Of a stretch of DNA of 53,601 bases, positions 20,728 through 31,458 are shown in pieces; within the stretch, counting starts at the first letter, position 1; each line of letters begins with the position of its first letter. The DNA lies in the NCBI GenBank assembly GCA_022844135.1, contig JALHMG010000009.1, positions 87,795 to 141,395 of the forward strand, read 5' to 3'. The translations under genes were made by a program, and so were the position numbers. Source of the stretch: Lysobacterales bacterium (lineage in GTDB: Bacteria > Pseudomonadota > Gammaproteobacteria > Xanthomonadales > SZUA-5). The notes beneath the pieces are model-generated. The model searched no databases and was not told where the DNA came from. It was given only the letters and a program-made list of their open reading frames with translations.

Positions 20728-20801
20728 ATGCCCAGAACTGGTACGTAGGGGTCGCGCTTTGTCCATCACCGATCTGGCAGCGATCAGTTTCGGGCCTCGG
20801 T

Positions 20802-20890
20802 TGGAACGCCGAGTTGCACTCGGCAAGCGGACTTGCGGGTGGCACGAGGGAAGTCGAGCGCCAAAGCGCCGAGTGCAACTCGGCGTTCCA
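20802..20890. repeat. Inverted repeat with perfect 22-bp arms
   Basis: Arms at 20802-20823 and 20869-20890 (left arm begins TGGAACGCCGAGTTGCACTC) flank a 45-base centre. Another partial arm occurs at 33736-33753 (AACGCCGAGTTGTACTCG), so this is a dispersed repeat. It lies in the 236-bp gap after the kinase gene and could also act as a transcription terminator, though no T-run follows. Confidence 0.75.
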
Positions 20891-20963
20891 CAAGCCGCGC
20901 TTGCCCAAACGTCGGTCTTGAGCGGATAGAAGTGCATCAAGCACCGGTAGCCCAGCGGTAAGC

Positions 20964-21503
20964 TCAAGCGGCCGCGCGTTCCAGGCCGGCCAGCAACGAC
21001 GCAAATTCGCGCTCGATCACGTCCATCGCTTCGCCCAGTCGATGATCGGCGTCGACCAAATGCAGGGCCGCACGCGTATTGGCCGCGAGATCGAAGACAT
21101 CTCCGGCGGCGATCAGTTCATCGCGCCAGCCATGCACGATGACGATGCGCGGCGCGCGTAAGCTGAGTGCGGCGTGCGGCGGCGGCAGGTGCACCGGTGG
21201 AGCGAGCAGGAACAGTGCGTCGACCTCGCGCAGCAGCGAAGCGCGCCCGGAAACGTACGCGCCCAGGCTCGATCCCATCAAAACCCGCGGCCGTGGCGCA
21301 GCGTCGATCAGCGGCAGCAATCGCTGCAGGCGATGCTGTGGGTCGACGATACCGACATCGTCGACGCGCTGCGCAGAGCATCCAAGGCTTTCCGCCAGCG
21401 CCGCGAGCCGCGCGACCTTGGTGGCATTCGGGCCGCTCTCCATACCGTGCGACAGGATCACGTGGCCATTTGCGGCGTGACGAGGCACCGCAGTTTGTGT
21501 CAT
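20964..21503 (-). CDS. Small alpha/beta hydrolase (YcfP/RBBP9-like size class)
   Basis: This is a 179-aa single-domain alpha/beta hydrolase. The N-terminal strand ends in HGMESGPNATK (oxyanion region, about residue 19). The nucleophile elbow is GSSLGAY near residue 78. An acid lies in IVHGWRDELI and a histidine in DADHRLGEA. Substrate unknown. A strong Shine-Dalgarno sequence (GGAGGTGG) precedes the ATG at 21503. The gene is divergent from the AmpD-like amidase, with 30 bp between starts. Confidence 0.8.
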   Translation of the reverse strand: MTQTAVPRHAANGHVILSHGMESGPNATKVARLAALAESLGCSAQRVDDVGIVDPQHRLQRLLPLIDAAPRPRVLMGSSLGAYVSGRASLLREVDALFLLAPPVHLPPPHAALSLRAPRIVIVHGWRDELIAAGDVFDLAANTRAALHLVDADHRLGEAMDVIEREFASLLAGLERAAA

Positions 21504-21533
21504 GTTGCCACCTCCGCCAGCGGTCGCTTAGCC

Positions 21534-22094
21534 GTGCAGATTAGCATCGAGCACTTGCCCTACGTCGATCGCCTGGACGCGCGCCAGCGCGATCCAGACA
21601 TCGTCGTGATCCATTGCACGGAATTGCCGGATCTTGCGGCGGCCCGCCGCGAGGGCGAGATCGAGCGCTATGCCAGCGGCACCGGGAACAGCGGCCACCT
21701 GTACATCGATCGCGACGGCAGCGTGACCGAGTACGTACCGATCGAGCGCGTTGCCCACCATACCCGCGGCTGGAATGCGCGCAGCGTCGGGATCGAGCTG
21801 GTCAATATCGGGCGCTATCCCGATTGGCTCGACTCGCGGCGCCAGACCATGACCGAACCCTACAGCGATGCCCAGATCGAGGCGCTGATCGCGCTTCTGC
21901 GCTGGCTGACCGCGCGCTGGCCCACCCTGACCGATATCGCAGGTCACGAGGATCTCGATCTCACCGAGGTGCCCGCCAGCGACGATGCCACGGTGCTGGT
22001 ACGCCGCAAGCGCGACCCGGGCCCACTGTTTCCCTGGGCCAGGGTGCTGGCACATAGTGGCCTCAAACGACGGCTGTCGGCGGCGCTGCCCTGA
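21534..22094 (+). CDS. N-acetylmuramoyl-L-alanine amidase, AmpD-like
   Basis: The 186-aa Amidase_2 family protein would cleave the bond between (anhydro)N-acetylmuramic acid and L-alanine during cell-wall recycling. Zinc-site residues are seen in VVIHCTE (about 25), AGHEDLD and RDPGPLFPW near the C-terminus. GHLYIDRDGSVTEYVP and HHTRGWNARSVGIELVN are typical of the fold. No signal peptide is present, which fits a cytoplasmic AmpD more than a periplasmic AmiD. The start is taken as the GTG at 21534, because the open frame upstream runs through the divergent hydrolase gene and is unlike the family. No ribosome binding site is clear. Confidence 0.82.
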   Translation: MQISIEHLPYVDRLDARQRDPDIVVIHCTELPDLAAARREGEIERYASGTGNSGHLYIDRDGSVTEYVPIERVAHHTRGWNARSVGIELVNIGRYPDWLDSRRQTMTEPYSDAQIEALIALLRWLTARWPTLTDIAGHEDLDLTEVPASDDATVLVRRKRDPGPLFPWARVLAHSGLKRRLSAALP

Positions 22095-22105
22095 GCCAGA
22101 TTCTT

Positions 22106-22534
22106 TTAATCCGTCTGCTTGGCGCTTGGCGCCGACGACACGTGTTCCATCGCCGCTTTCCAGGTGCCTTGCTCGCGCCTGAGCACCAGCAAGAAATACT
22201 CGCGCCCCGACTTGTCGCCTTCCTGCCAATCGATCGCGCCGCGGGCCGCCGCCAGGTCGCCATGGACTTCAACCTGCTCGACCGTGGATTTGACGTTAGC
22301 GGCGACGCTCTCGTTCTTCAGATCGGTCAGCGCCGTGTCGCGATTGATCGACTTGCCATCGACGACAACGTGATAGCTGCTCGATAACTTGGCCGCAACC
22401 GCATCGACGTCGCGCCGCGAATAGGCGCTGTCGTAGTCGGCAATAAAGGCGCGAACTTCATCGGCGGGGGTGGCGGCAGTTACCGAGTTGCCGCACAACA
22501 GCAAAGCCAGCGCAACGACGAAAAGGTCTCTCAT
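22106..22534 (-). CDS. Secreted SnoaL/DUF4440-like protein
   Basis: The 142-aa protein has a clear signal peptide (residues 1 to about 20, MRDLFVVALALLLCGNSVTA). A single NTF2-like domain follows, recognised by VRAFIADYDSAYSRRDVDAVA and the closing VLRREQGTWKAAMEHVS. Such domains bind small ligands or act as enzymes in varied contexts, so no function is assigned. It is probably periplasmic. The ATG follows GGAGA. It is convergent with the AmpD-like gene at 11 bp. Confidence 0.75.
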   Translation of the reverse strand: MRDLFVVALALLLCGNSVTAATPADEVRAFIADYDSAYSRRDVDAVAAKLSSSYHVVVDGKSINRDTALTDLKNESVAANVKSTVEQVEVHGDLAAARGAIDWQEGDKSGREYFLLVLRREQGTWKAAMEHVSSAPSAKQTD

Positions 22535-22641
22535 AGCGTTCTCCAGAGCCGCCCAGAACTAGGCGTCAATGCTTGGGTACGCAAAAGGCCGGAAAACGGG
22601 GCACATATCGGCTCGCCTTTACGCGCACTTTCGAGGAATCG

Positions 22642-23811
22642 CTATTGCGAACGCGCAAAGAAGCGCACCAGTTGCTCGGCAACCTCGGCTCGACGGAGCA
22701 GTTCCATGTGGTTCATCGCATAACCGATCCACTGCCGATCAGCGGGGATCGCAAGCTCGTGAAGGCCGTGGCCGCGGCCCAGTGCGCTTGCCACCGACAC
22801 CAGGCCATCGCCCGCAGCGCGCGGCGCGCCGGGCTTGGATCTGCTGGCGGCGAGCGCAAAACACAAAACGTCTACAGGCAAGGGCAGCGCCGTCCGAGCT
22901 CCGCGCTGACGCGCGAAGCGATCCTGATCGCGCCAGTGCTCATCGAGCACGTTGCCATGGCGCAGGTCGGTAATGCCGGCGCTGCGAATCTTTCCCAACC
23001 GGGCGAACGGCGCCGAATAGCGGCTGGCGCCCAGGGCGAGATCGATCCAGTTGCCGCCGCGCTCCAGTGCCGCGCCGTGATGCGGCGTGCCCAGGAACGC
23101 GATGCGCCGCAACCTGCCGACCCAGGCGTGCCCCGCTTGCGTTCCGTAATGCACGGCGCTGCGCGCCACCAGTCCGCCCATGCTGTGCGTCAGCAAGGCG
23201 ATTTCCTGCGGCGGTTGCGGCGATGCAACGAAGGCGCGTTCGAGCAACTGCGCCAACTCGCGACCGTTCTCTGAGATATGCCGTCCGCTGTTGTAGCGCA
23301 GCGTCAGCGGCACGTAATCGTGCGCGCTCGCCACAGCGGCCGAGTGATCGAAAGCGGCGCCGCGCCATTGGCGATCGCTCATGCACAAACCATGGATCGA
23401 CAGCAACCACTTGGGGCCGATGGCGTCGGGCTCGATGCTGAACTCGCGATCGTTGCGGCGCAGACTCATCGACGTGGCCAGCGGACTGGCGCTCGCCGCA
23501 AGGCAGTCGCCAAGAACGCCGTTCAGCGCCGCGACGATCGCATCGCGCTGGAGCGAGGACTCGCGCGCATCGAGCGCCGCCGGTAGCTGGCTCAGCGCCA
23601 GGTCCAGTCCACCGCCCACCAGACGCGTAACGCCGCGCACGCTGCGGTAGACCAAACCGCTGATGCCCCGCGTGCGGGCTGGCGCGGTGCCGATCGGCTT
23701 AACGATGGTGCCGTGCAGAGCTTCCACCAGATCGGTGATGCCGAGCGTTGCTTGCGTGGCCAGGCGCGCCAGTTCGCGGATGTCGGTGGGCCGTACGTGG
23801 GTGGTGGTCAT
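22642..23811 (-). CDS. PGAP1/lipase-like alpha/beta hydrolase
   Basis: The 389-aa protein has a C-terminal alpha/beta-hydrolase domain. The oxyanion strand is WLLSIHGLCMSDRQW (about 135). The nucleophile elbow is THSMGGLVARSAVHYG (about 209), followed by FLGTPHHGAALERGGNW, which is typical of lipases and esterases of the PGAP1-like group. The closing histidine is probably in NHMELLRR. The N-terminal 130 residues are helical and of unknown role. No signal peptide is evident. Substrate unknown. Confidence 0.8.
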   Translation of the reverse strand: MTTTHVRPTDIRELARLATQATLGITDLVEALHGTIVKPIGTAPARTRGISGLVYRSVRGVTRLVGGGLDLALSQLPAALDARESSLQRDAIVAALNGVLGDCLAASASPLATSMSLRRNDREFSIEPDAIGPKWLLSIHGLCMSDRQWRGAAFDHSAAVASAHDYVPLTLRYNSGRHISENGRELAQLLERAFVASPQPPQEIALLTHSMGGLVARSAVHYGTQAGHAWVGRLRRIAFLGTPHHGAALERGGNWIDLALGASRYSAPFARLGKIRSAGITDLRHGNVLDEHWRDQDRFARQRGARTALPLPVDVLCFALAASRSKPGAPRAAGDGLVSVASALGRGHGLHELAIPADRQWIGYAMNHMELLRRAEVAEQLVRFFARSQ

Positions 23812-23928
23812 GACCGGGTTGCTCCTCGCGCGGTGCGGCGTCGCAAAGCCTTGTAGCCGACGGGCCTGCGACGTGGGGCTCTAACCTGCCCACATCGTGC
23901 CGTCGTGTGGGCGAAGCTTCGCTAAAGG

Positions 23929-26078
<2,150 letters not shown>

Positions 26079-26134
26079 GAAAAATGAATAAAAACGACGA
26101 TGGGGGTTACGGCAAAAAGCCGCGCGTGATACCA

Positions 26135-26149
26135 TTACTCGGTTAGTAA
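26135..26149. promoter_or_regulatory. Palindrome TTACT-n5-AGTAA upstream of the aminotransferase
   Basis: A short dyad resembling TetR-type operators lies in the 289-bp region between the divergent queA and aminotransferase genes. It is closer to queA. No regulator gene is adjacent. The rest of the gap shows no gene; a small GC hairpin (TCGCGGTAGCGCGA) lies near 26330-26342. Confidence 0.25.
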
Positions 26150-26367
26150 ATTCAAGTACTTAGCGCCGTTCTCGGCAAGAACAGAGGCATCTCACGCGAA
26201 GCGTCGAAAACTGAAGCGATCAGATGCTCTGGTTTTCTTGCTTTGCGACTTCGTTGTACTGAAACGATCGGCGGGGCCACCATATCCAAAAGCTCGCATG
26301 GATGGCCGCAGGAAACAAACAACAGCGTCGCGGTAGCGCGACTTACGGTGAAACAGGAGACTCGACC

Positions 26368-27867
26368 ATGACCCCATTCAATCAACTCGCCGCGCTCCGC
26401 AGCCATGGGCCGCGACGCACGCTGGGCTTGCCGGATGCGGTCATCGAACGTTTCTTGAAATCCGACTTGAGTCTGGCGCAGGCCATTGGCGAAGCCTACA
26501 CGGCTTACGAGCAGGCGCGCGTCGAATTCCCGGAGCTTTTGAATTTGCCGGAGAACGAGCAGCTCAAGATCACACAGGGCGGCTTCGTCAATTTTTACTC
26601 GGACGATACGGTCAATCCTTATGTGGCGATCGCTGCGCGCGGGCCTTGGGTGATCTCGCTCAAGGGCGCGGTGATCCACGACAACGGCGGCTACGGCATG
26701 CTCGGCGCTGGTCACGGCCCGCAGGCGGTGATCGACGCCATGGCGCGGCCGCAAGTGATGGCCAACATCATGACCGCTTCGCTCAGCCAGTTGCGCCTGG
26801 AACGCGCGCTGCGTCGCGAAATCGGGCACACGCGCGGCGGGTGTCCGTACGCCAAGTTCCTGTGCCTCAATTCGGGGTCCGAGACAGTCACCCTGGCGGG
26901 TCGATTGTCGGATGTGAACACTAAACTGATGACTGCACCGGGCGCGCCGCATGCCGGGCGCAAAGTGCGCCGCATTGCCGTGCGCGGCGCGTTCCACGGG
27001 CGCACCGAGCTGCCGGCGCTGTATTCGGATTCGTCGAAAAAGGCCTACAACGAACATCTGGCCAGCTTCGCTCACCACCAGCACACACTGATCGTCGAGC
27101 CCTACGATGTCGCGCATTTGCGGCAAACCTTCGCCGAGGCCGAGAGCGCGGGTTTCCACATCGAAGCGATGTTCATTGAGCCGGTGATGGGCGAGGGAAA
27201 TCCTGGCCGCGCGTTGACGCCCGAGTTTTACGCCGTTGCGCGCGAGCTGACGAAAAAGCACCACAGCCTGCTGCTCGCCGATTCCATCCAATCGGGCTTG
27301 CGGGCGCATGGCGTGTTATCGATCGTCGACTATCCGGGCTTCGAGACGCTGGAGGCGCCGGATTTGGAAACCTACTCCAAAGCGCTCAATGCCGGCCAGT
27401 ATCCGTTGAGCGTGCTCGCGGCCAACGAACGCGCCGCCGCCTTGTATCGCAAGGGCATTTACGGCAACACGATGACCACCAATCCGCGCGCCATGGATGT
27501 GGCGTGCACCGTGCTCGATGGCCTGACGCCAGCGTTGCGGCAAAATATCCGCGAGCGCGGCGCCGAGTTCCTGCGCAAACTCGAAGCGCTCGCGCGCGAG
27601 CTGCCCGGCATGATCACCAACGTGCAGGGCACCGGGCTGTTGTTCTCGTGCGAGCTGTCGGCTGAGTTCAAGTGCTACGGGACCAATAGCACCGAGGAGT
27701 TCATGCGCGAGCATGGCCTCGGCGTCATCCACGGCGGCGCCAACTCGCTGCGCTTCACCCCGCATTTTGCGATCACGAGCGAGGAAGTGGATCTGGTCAT
27801 CGACAACGTGCGTCGCGCCCTGGTCAGCGGCCCGCGCTTGTCGATGCCGGCAGCGCAGGCGGCATAG
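26368..27867 (+). CDS. Class III PLP-dependent aminotransferase
   Basis: The 499-aa cytoplasmic enzyme is of fold type I, aminotransferase class III. The phosphate-binding region is NSGSETVTLAGRLSD (about 168). The Asp that contacts the pyridine nitrogen is probably Asp305 in LLLADSIQSGLRAHG. The Schiff-base lysine is Lys338 in YSKALNAGQYPLS. Relatives include 4-aminobutyrate, lysine-epsilon and ornithine aminotransferases. The unusual LNAGQYPLS, in place of the common GGGxP after the lysine, means the substrate cannot be called. The ATG at 26368 is chosen for its Shine-Dalgarno sequence (CAGGAGA). Heptad repeats begin 17 nt after its stop. Confidence 0.85.
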   Translation: MTPFNQLAALRSHGPRRTLGLPDAVIERFLKSDLSLAQAIGEAYTAYEQARVEFPELLNLPENEQLKITQGGFVNFYSDDTVNPYVAIAARGPWVISLKGAVIHDNGGYGMLGAGHGPQAVIDAMARPQVMANIMTASLSQLRLERALRREIGHTRGGCPYAKFLCLNSGSETVTLAGRLSDVNTKLMTAPGAPHAGRKVRRIAVRGAFHGRTELPALYSDSSKKAYNEHLASFAHHQHTLIVEPYDVAHLRQTFAEAESAGFHIEAMFIEPVMGEGNPGRALTPEFYAVARELTKKHHSLLLADSIQSGLRAHGVLSIVDYPGFETLEAPDLETYSKALNAGQYPLSVLAANERAAALYRKGIYGNTMTTNPRAMDVACTVLDGLTPALRQNIRERGAEFLRKLEALARELPGMITNVQGTGLLFSCELSAEFKCYGTNSTEEFMREHGLGVIHGGANSLRFTPHFAITSEEVDLVIDNVRRALVSGPRLSMPAAQAA

Positions 27868-27884
27868 CGCCCTTCGGGCGCGTA

Positions 27885-27947
27885 CTTGGTTCTTGGTTCT
27901 TGGTTCTTGGTTCTTGGTTCTTGGTTGGTGGTTCTTGGTTGGTGGTT
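27885..27947 (-). repeat. Nine-copy heptad array after the aminotransferase
   Basis: Nine exact 7-mers on the plus strand (CTTGGTT six times, GGTGGTT, CTTGGTT, GGTGGTT), reading AACCAAG/AACCACC on the minus strand. It is the inverted counterpart of the array at 28439-28501. A small GC hairpin (GCGCCCTTCGGGCGC) separates it from the aminotransferase stop. Confidence 0.9.
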
Positions 27948-27990
27948 GAAGCCTGCAATCACCGGTTGCACGCGCGCCCTGAAAGGGCGC

Positions 27991-28136
27991 AATGCAATAG
28001 CCCAGGGCGCAAGCCCTGGGTACAGTGTGCATTGGAAGGGGGAGCCCTGAAGGGGCGAAACACGACTGTGTCGCCCCTTCAGGGCTCTTGGGAATATGCG
28101 CGCCTACCCAGGGCTTGCGCCCTGGGCTATTGCATT
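27991..28136. repeat. Nested palindromic (BIME-like) repeat
   Basis: Outer arms of 32 bp are perfect (27991-28022 and 28105-28136; left arm begins AATGCAATAGCCCAGGGCGC). An inner hairpin lies at 28043-28086 (AGCCCTGAAGGGGCGA and its complement). The outer arm is itself a hairpin, CCCAGGGC/GCCCTGGG. This kind of sequence is commonly dispersed in intergenic DNA; no gene is inside. Confidence 0.85.
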
Positions 28137-28223
28137 TCGGCCCTTTGGGCCTCGCTTAGTCCGCTCAATCGACGGCATCCCAAGTTCGCAATCCCAACCG
28201 CTTACCACTTACTAACCTTTTCA

Positions 28224-28412
28224 TAAGTAAAGCGACGGATTCGACCATGTGCTTGCCTCTCCCGCCTGGGCGGGAGAGGTCGGCGCGAAGCGCCGGGTGA
28301 GGGCGGGGTTGTCGCTACGGAGCGCTCTGTAGCTGCCGCCCCACCCTCACCCCAGCCCTCTCCCGCCCAGGCGGGAGAGGGAGCAGATCCGGCTCCGAAG
28401 TCGCTTTACTTA
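28224..28412. repeat. 189-bp MITE-like inverted repeat
   Basis: The ends are a perfect 13-bp inverted repeat (TAAGTAAAGCGAC at 28224-28236; complement at 28400-28412). Inside, two near-identical 24-bp palindromes (28256-28279 and 28357-28380, beginning CCTCTCCCGCC) pair with each other. The centre holds the widespread CACCCTCACCC motif. No open frame of note. Together with the two heptad arrays and the BIME it fills the 635-bp gap 27868-28502. Confidence 0.75.
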
Positions 28413-28438
28413 CGGAAAGGTCAGTACCACTCTCGACC

Positions 28439-28502
28439 AACCAACAACCAAGAACCAACAACCAACAACCAAGAACCAAGAACCAAGAACCAAGAACCAA
28501 CA
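28439..28502 (+). repeat. Nine-copy heptad array abutting the start of the P-loop gene
   Basis: Nine uninterrupted 7-mers (AACCAAC or AACCAAG) from 28439 to 28501, then one A, then the ATG at 28503. It takes the place of a ribosome binding site. Confidence 0.9.
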
Positions 28503-29345
28503 ATGACCCTCCGCCGCCGCCTAGCGCACTTCGGTTTCGAATCGAACGACGACTACGAATTCGCGCTCAAAGTGGTGTTCGAGAGCAAGCCTGCGGGCGT
28601 GCGCTGCCTCAACGTCGTCGGGGAAAGCGGGCGGCGCAAAAGCGCGTTGGCGCACGCATTGGGCCATGCGCTCGACTATCCGCATGTGCTCTATCACGAC
28701 TTTTCGCGCGCTGCGGAGCCGGAAACGGAGACGCTGATCATCGATCCGGAATCGGGCGCCACGGAGAAGATCGAGGCGCCGATATCGGCCTTCGATCGCA
28801 CGCTCACCGAGGCCTGCGCCTACAGCGAGGCCGAGCGCGTGATCGTGATCCTCGATCAAATTCAGGCCAGCGATTTTCAGGACCAGGTGCGCCTGTATCA
28901 GTTCGCGCAATCCCGGCAGTGGCCGTCGAAGACCGGCGTTGTGATGGCCAATGCCGCAACTTTCTTGCTGGTGCTGATTTCCGAGGAGCCGCTGTATCAC
29001 TCGCTGCAGAAGCTGTGCTTCAAAGTCTGGGCCGAACGCGGCGCCTCGATGCTCGAGTTCGAACCGAAGGACTACGGCTATGGCGACGATGCGCGCGAAG
29101 TGTTCGGCAGCTTAAGCGAGCTGTTCAAAGCGCTCGGACAGAGCCCTACGCCTGGTGAATTTCAACGCGTGATCGACGATGTTGCGCAGCGCGTGCGCAG
29201 CGTTGAGCAATTACGCGTGTGCCTTTACGGCTGGATGGAAAACGTCGATCGCGGCGCGTTGCATGCCCCTGCACTGGTGGCCCCGCTGGAGGTCGTGCTG
29301 GCGGCCCTGGATCGCTGGCTGGGGGTTGAGGCGATTGAGATGTAG
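28503..29345 (+). CDS. Predicted P-loop NTPase-like protein with altered Walker motifs
   Basis: The 280-aa cytoplasmic protein is not recognised beyond its fold. LNVVGESGRRKSALAHALG (about 36-54) sits where a Walker A loop would be, but the invariant second glycine before Lys46 is Arg45. A hydrophobic strand ending in Asp, ERVIVILDQIQ (111-121), looks like Walker B with Gln in place of the catalytic Glu. Nucleotide binding is therefore possible, hydrolysis doubtful. The C-terminal third is helical and acidic. No signal peptide or membrane segment. It has no clear operon partner; the next gene (gshA) is convergent. Its leader is a nine-copy heptad array. Confidence 0.6.
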   Translation: MTLRRRLAHFGFESNDDYEFALKVVFESKPAGVRCLNVVGESGRRKSALAHALGHALDYPHVLYHDFSRAAEPETETLIIDPESGATEKIEAPISAFDRTLTEACAYSEAERVIVILDQIQASDFQDQVRLYQFAQSRQWPSKTGVVMANAATFLLVLISEEPLYHSLQKLCFKVWAERGASMLEFEPKDYGYGDDAREVFGSLSELFKALGQSPTPGEFQRVIDDVAQRVRSVEQLRVCLYGWMENVDRGALHAPALVAPLEVVLAALDRWLGVEAIEM

Positions 29346-29387
29346 CTTCTTGGTGAGCGGACCATGGGTCCGCGTACCAACAAGCCA

Positions 29388-29401
29388 AACCACCAACCAC
29401 C
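29388..29401 (-). repeat. Short heptad array at the gshA stop codon
   Basis: Two AACCACC units on the plus strand abut the gshA stop (29402-29404). Preceding bases (ACCAACAAGCCAA) are a degenerate continuation. Confidence 0.6.
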
Positions 29402-30739
29402 TTAGTACGCAAACTCCGCAAACACCGGATCGATGTTCCCGCCCCACGCGCCGTGGAACAGCTCAAGCTTGCGGCTCGCGGGCGACTGACCGGCGGTCAC
29501 AAATTCGATCAGCGGATCCAGATAAATGCGCTCGTCGACGCCGTTGCGATTGGTGCGCGCGCGGCGACGCAGCCCTTCGGCGGCGATCGCCAGAACCTCG
29601 CGCGCGACATCGAGTACCTTGCCGCCGCGGAACGGCAGCGCAAAACCATGCCGCGGCACGCCGTCACGCAACTGATGGCGCTCGGCGAGTGTCCAGTTCT
29701 TGCACACGTCCCACGCGGCATCGAGCGCAGTGGCGTCGTACAGCAATCCCACCCACAGCGCCGGCAGCGCGCAAATGCGATTCCACGGACCGCTATCGGC
29801 GCCGCGCATTTCCAGATAGCGCTTCAGGCGCACTTCCGGGAACGCGGTGGTCAGGTGATCGGCAAAGTCATTGCGATTCGGCAGTTCGCCAGGCAGCGCC
29901 GGTAACTTGCCACCGAGGAAATCGCGAAAGCTCTGGCCGGTGGCGTCCAGGTATTGGCCATCGCGATAGACGAAATACATCGGTACATCGAGGATGTAAT
30001 CGACATAACGCTCGTACCCGAAGCCTTCCTCAAAAACGAAGTCCAAGAGCCCGGTGCGATCCGGATCGGTGTCGGTCCAGACGTGCGAGCGAAAACTCTG
30101 AAAACCATTCGGCCTGCCTTCGGTGAACGGCGAATCGGCGAACAGCGCGGTCGCGATGGCCTGCAGCGCCAGCGAAACGCGGAATTTCTTGACCATATCG
30201 GCTTCGGAACCGACATCGAGATTGACCTGCACGGTACACGTGCGCGTCATCATGTCCAGGCCCAGCCCGCCGCGCGTGGGCATGTACGCGCGCATCAGCT
30301 TGTAACGACCCTTGGGCATCCACGGCATATCCTCGCGCTGCCATTTGGGCTGAAAGCCCATGCCCAGAAAGCCCAGTTGTAGATCCTTCGCCACCGCCTG
30401 CACTTCACGCAAATGGCCTTCCACTTCGCAGCAGGTTTGATGCAACGTGCTGAGCTGCGCGCCGGAGAGTTCCAACTGGCCCGCCGGCTCCAGCGTGATC
30501 GAGGAGCCATCGGGGCGCTTGAGCGCAATCAGATGCTCGCCGTCATAGCCGCGCTCCCAGCCGAAACGCTGCGCCATTTGTTCCAGCAAGACACCGATAC
30601 CACGCTCGCCCTCGTAGGTCGGTGGGCGCAAATCGTCGAGGCGAAAGCCGAACTTTTCGTGTTCCGTTCCGATCTTCCAGTCTTCCGGCGCACGTGCGCC
30701 GGTGGCCAGATAGTCGACTAGCGCCGCACGATCGACCAT
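29402..30739 (-). CDS. gshA: Glutamate-cysteine ligase, plant/alphaproteobacterial type
   Basis: This enzyme joins glutamate and cysteine, the first step of glutathione synthesis. The 445-aa GCS2-type enzyme is recognised by WKIGTEHEKFGF near the N-terminus, GMGFQPKW, RTCTVQVNLDV and RGADSGPWNRICALPA. This is the class found in plants, alphaproteobacteria and Xanthomonas, not the E. coli class. The ATG at 30739 (MVDRAALVDYLATG) is chosen. A TTG at 30775 would add 12 Ser/Thr/Pro-rich residues; neither start has a clear Shine-Dalgarno sequence. Cysteine from the cys cluster at 33806-39964 would feed it, though the two are not one operon. Confidence 0.93.
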   Translation of the reverse strand: MVDRAALVDYLATGARAPEDWKIGTEHEKFGFRLDDLRPPTYEGERGIGVLLEQMAQRFGWERGYDGEHLIALKRPDGSSITLEPAGQLELSGAQLSTLHQTCCEVEGHLREVQAVAKDLQLGFLGMGFQPKWQREDMPWMPKGRYKLMRAYMPTRGGLGLDMMTRTCTVQVNLDVGSEADMVKKFRVSLALQAIATALFADSPFTEGRPNGFQSFRSHVWTDTDPDRTGLLDFVFEEGFGYERYVDYILDVPMYFVYRDGQYLDATGQSFRDFLGGKLPALPGELPNRNDFADHLTTAFPEVRLKRYLEMRGADSGPWNRICALPALWVGLLYDATALDAAWDVCKNWTLAERHQLRDGVPRHGFALPFRGGKVLDVAREVLAIAAEGLRRRARTNRNGVDERIYLDPLIEFVTAGQSPASRKLELFHGAWGGNIDPVFAEFAY

Positions 30740-30865
30740 CGGCGGACTGGTGCTGCTGGAGGTCGGAGAGCTCAAGGTCGATCTCAGCGGAAGAGAGAGG
30801 TGAAAGTATGGGCGAAGTGGCGTGACGCAAGTGATGGCGATAAACGCAAGCGACTTACCGATCCG

Positions 30866-31321
30866 TTATTGGTCAATCTGCGCGGCCGAGCGCGCCCGAC
30901 TGCGCTCGCATCCGCCAATGAAGAGTATTGCGCCCAGCGCCGACGCGGGCAGCGCAAGGAACGCCCAGGCCACCACCAGGCCACCGCCCGAACCACCCAC
31001 CGACAACCAAAAGCCAATCGCGGGCGCTACTGCCGCCGAGCCTGCCATGAAGAAAGATGGCAGCTTCTGAGCCGGTAGTCTGCTGCCGGCCCAAGGCGAC
31101 AGTAACAGCCCGACGATGACAATCGGCACCAGGAGTATCAGCAGGACCAGGAACAAACCGACGAATGCGGCCGGCCCTCCCATGGCGCCGACAACGAGAA
31201 GCGGAAGCACCATGAACAGCCCAACCGGATAGCTAAACGCCACCAGCATCTCGCGCCAATAATCGGTGTCAGTCACAATCGAGTTCGCATCGGGCTTCTG
31301 TTGATCGGCCACGGCGTTCAC
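30866..31321 (-). CDS. Hypothetical membrane protein
   Basis: The 151-aa protein has about four transmembrane segments (around FSYPVGLFMVLPLLVVGAM, FVGLFLVLLILLVPIVIVG, and two in the C-terminal half ending ALGAILFIGG). No family was recognised. The start is taken as GTG at 31321. The frame stays open upstream through a MITE (31459-31712), but that part is translated repeat. It lies between gshA and the MITE. Confidence 0.5.
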   Translation of the reverse strand: MNAVADQQKPDANSIVTDTDYWREMLVAFSYPVGLFMVLPLLVVGAMGGPAAFVGLFLVLLILLVPIVIVGLLLSPWAGSRLPAQKLPSFFMAGSAAVAPAIGFWLSVGGSGGGLVVAWAFLALPASALGAILFIGGCERSRARSAAQIDQ

Positions 31322-31458
31322 GTGGTCGCCGGTGCATGATCTCGCCGTTGCGGTGTGAGCGCAAAACCTGCGCGATCTGCGCGCATTGGCTCGGCGTTGT
31401 TTGGCGTTCGCTTTCACCGCCGTGGGACATTCTGAAAGCCGTTGACCAGTGTCTGGAA

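Noticed and set aside
26079-26367. preQ1 riboswitch upstream of queA
   Set aside because: No preQ1 aptamer-like hairpin with A-rich tail was seen close to the queA start.
27991-28412. CRISPR array
   Set aside because: The repeats here are inverted palindromes and 7-base tracts, without the regular direct repeats and unique spacers of CRISPR.
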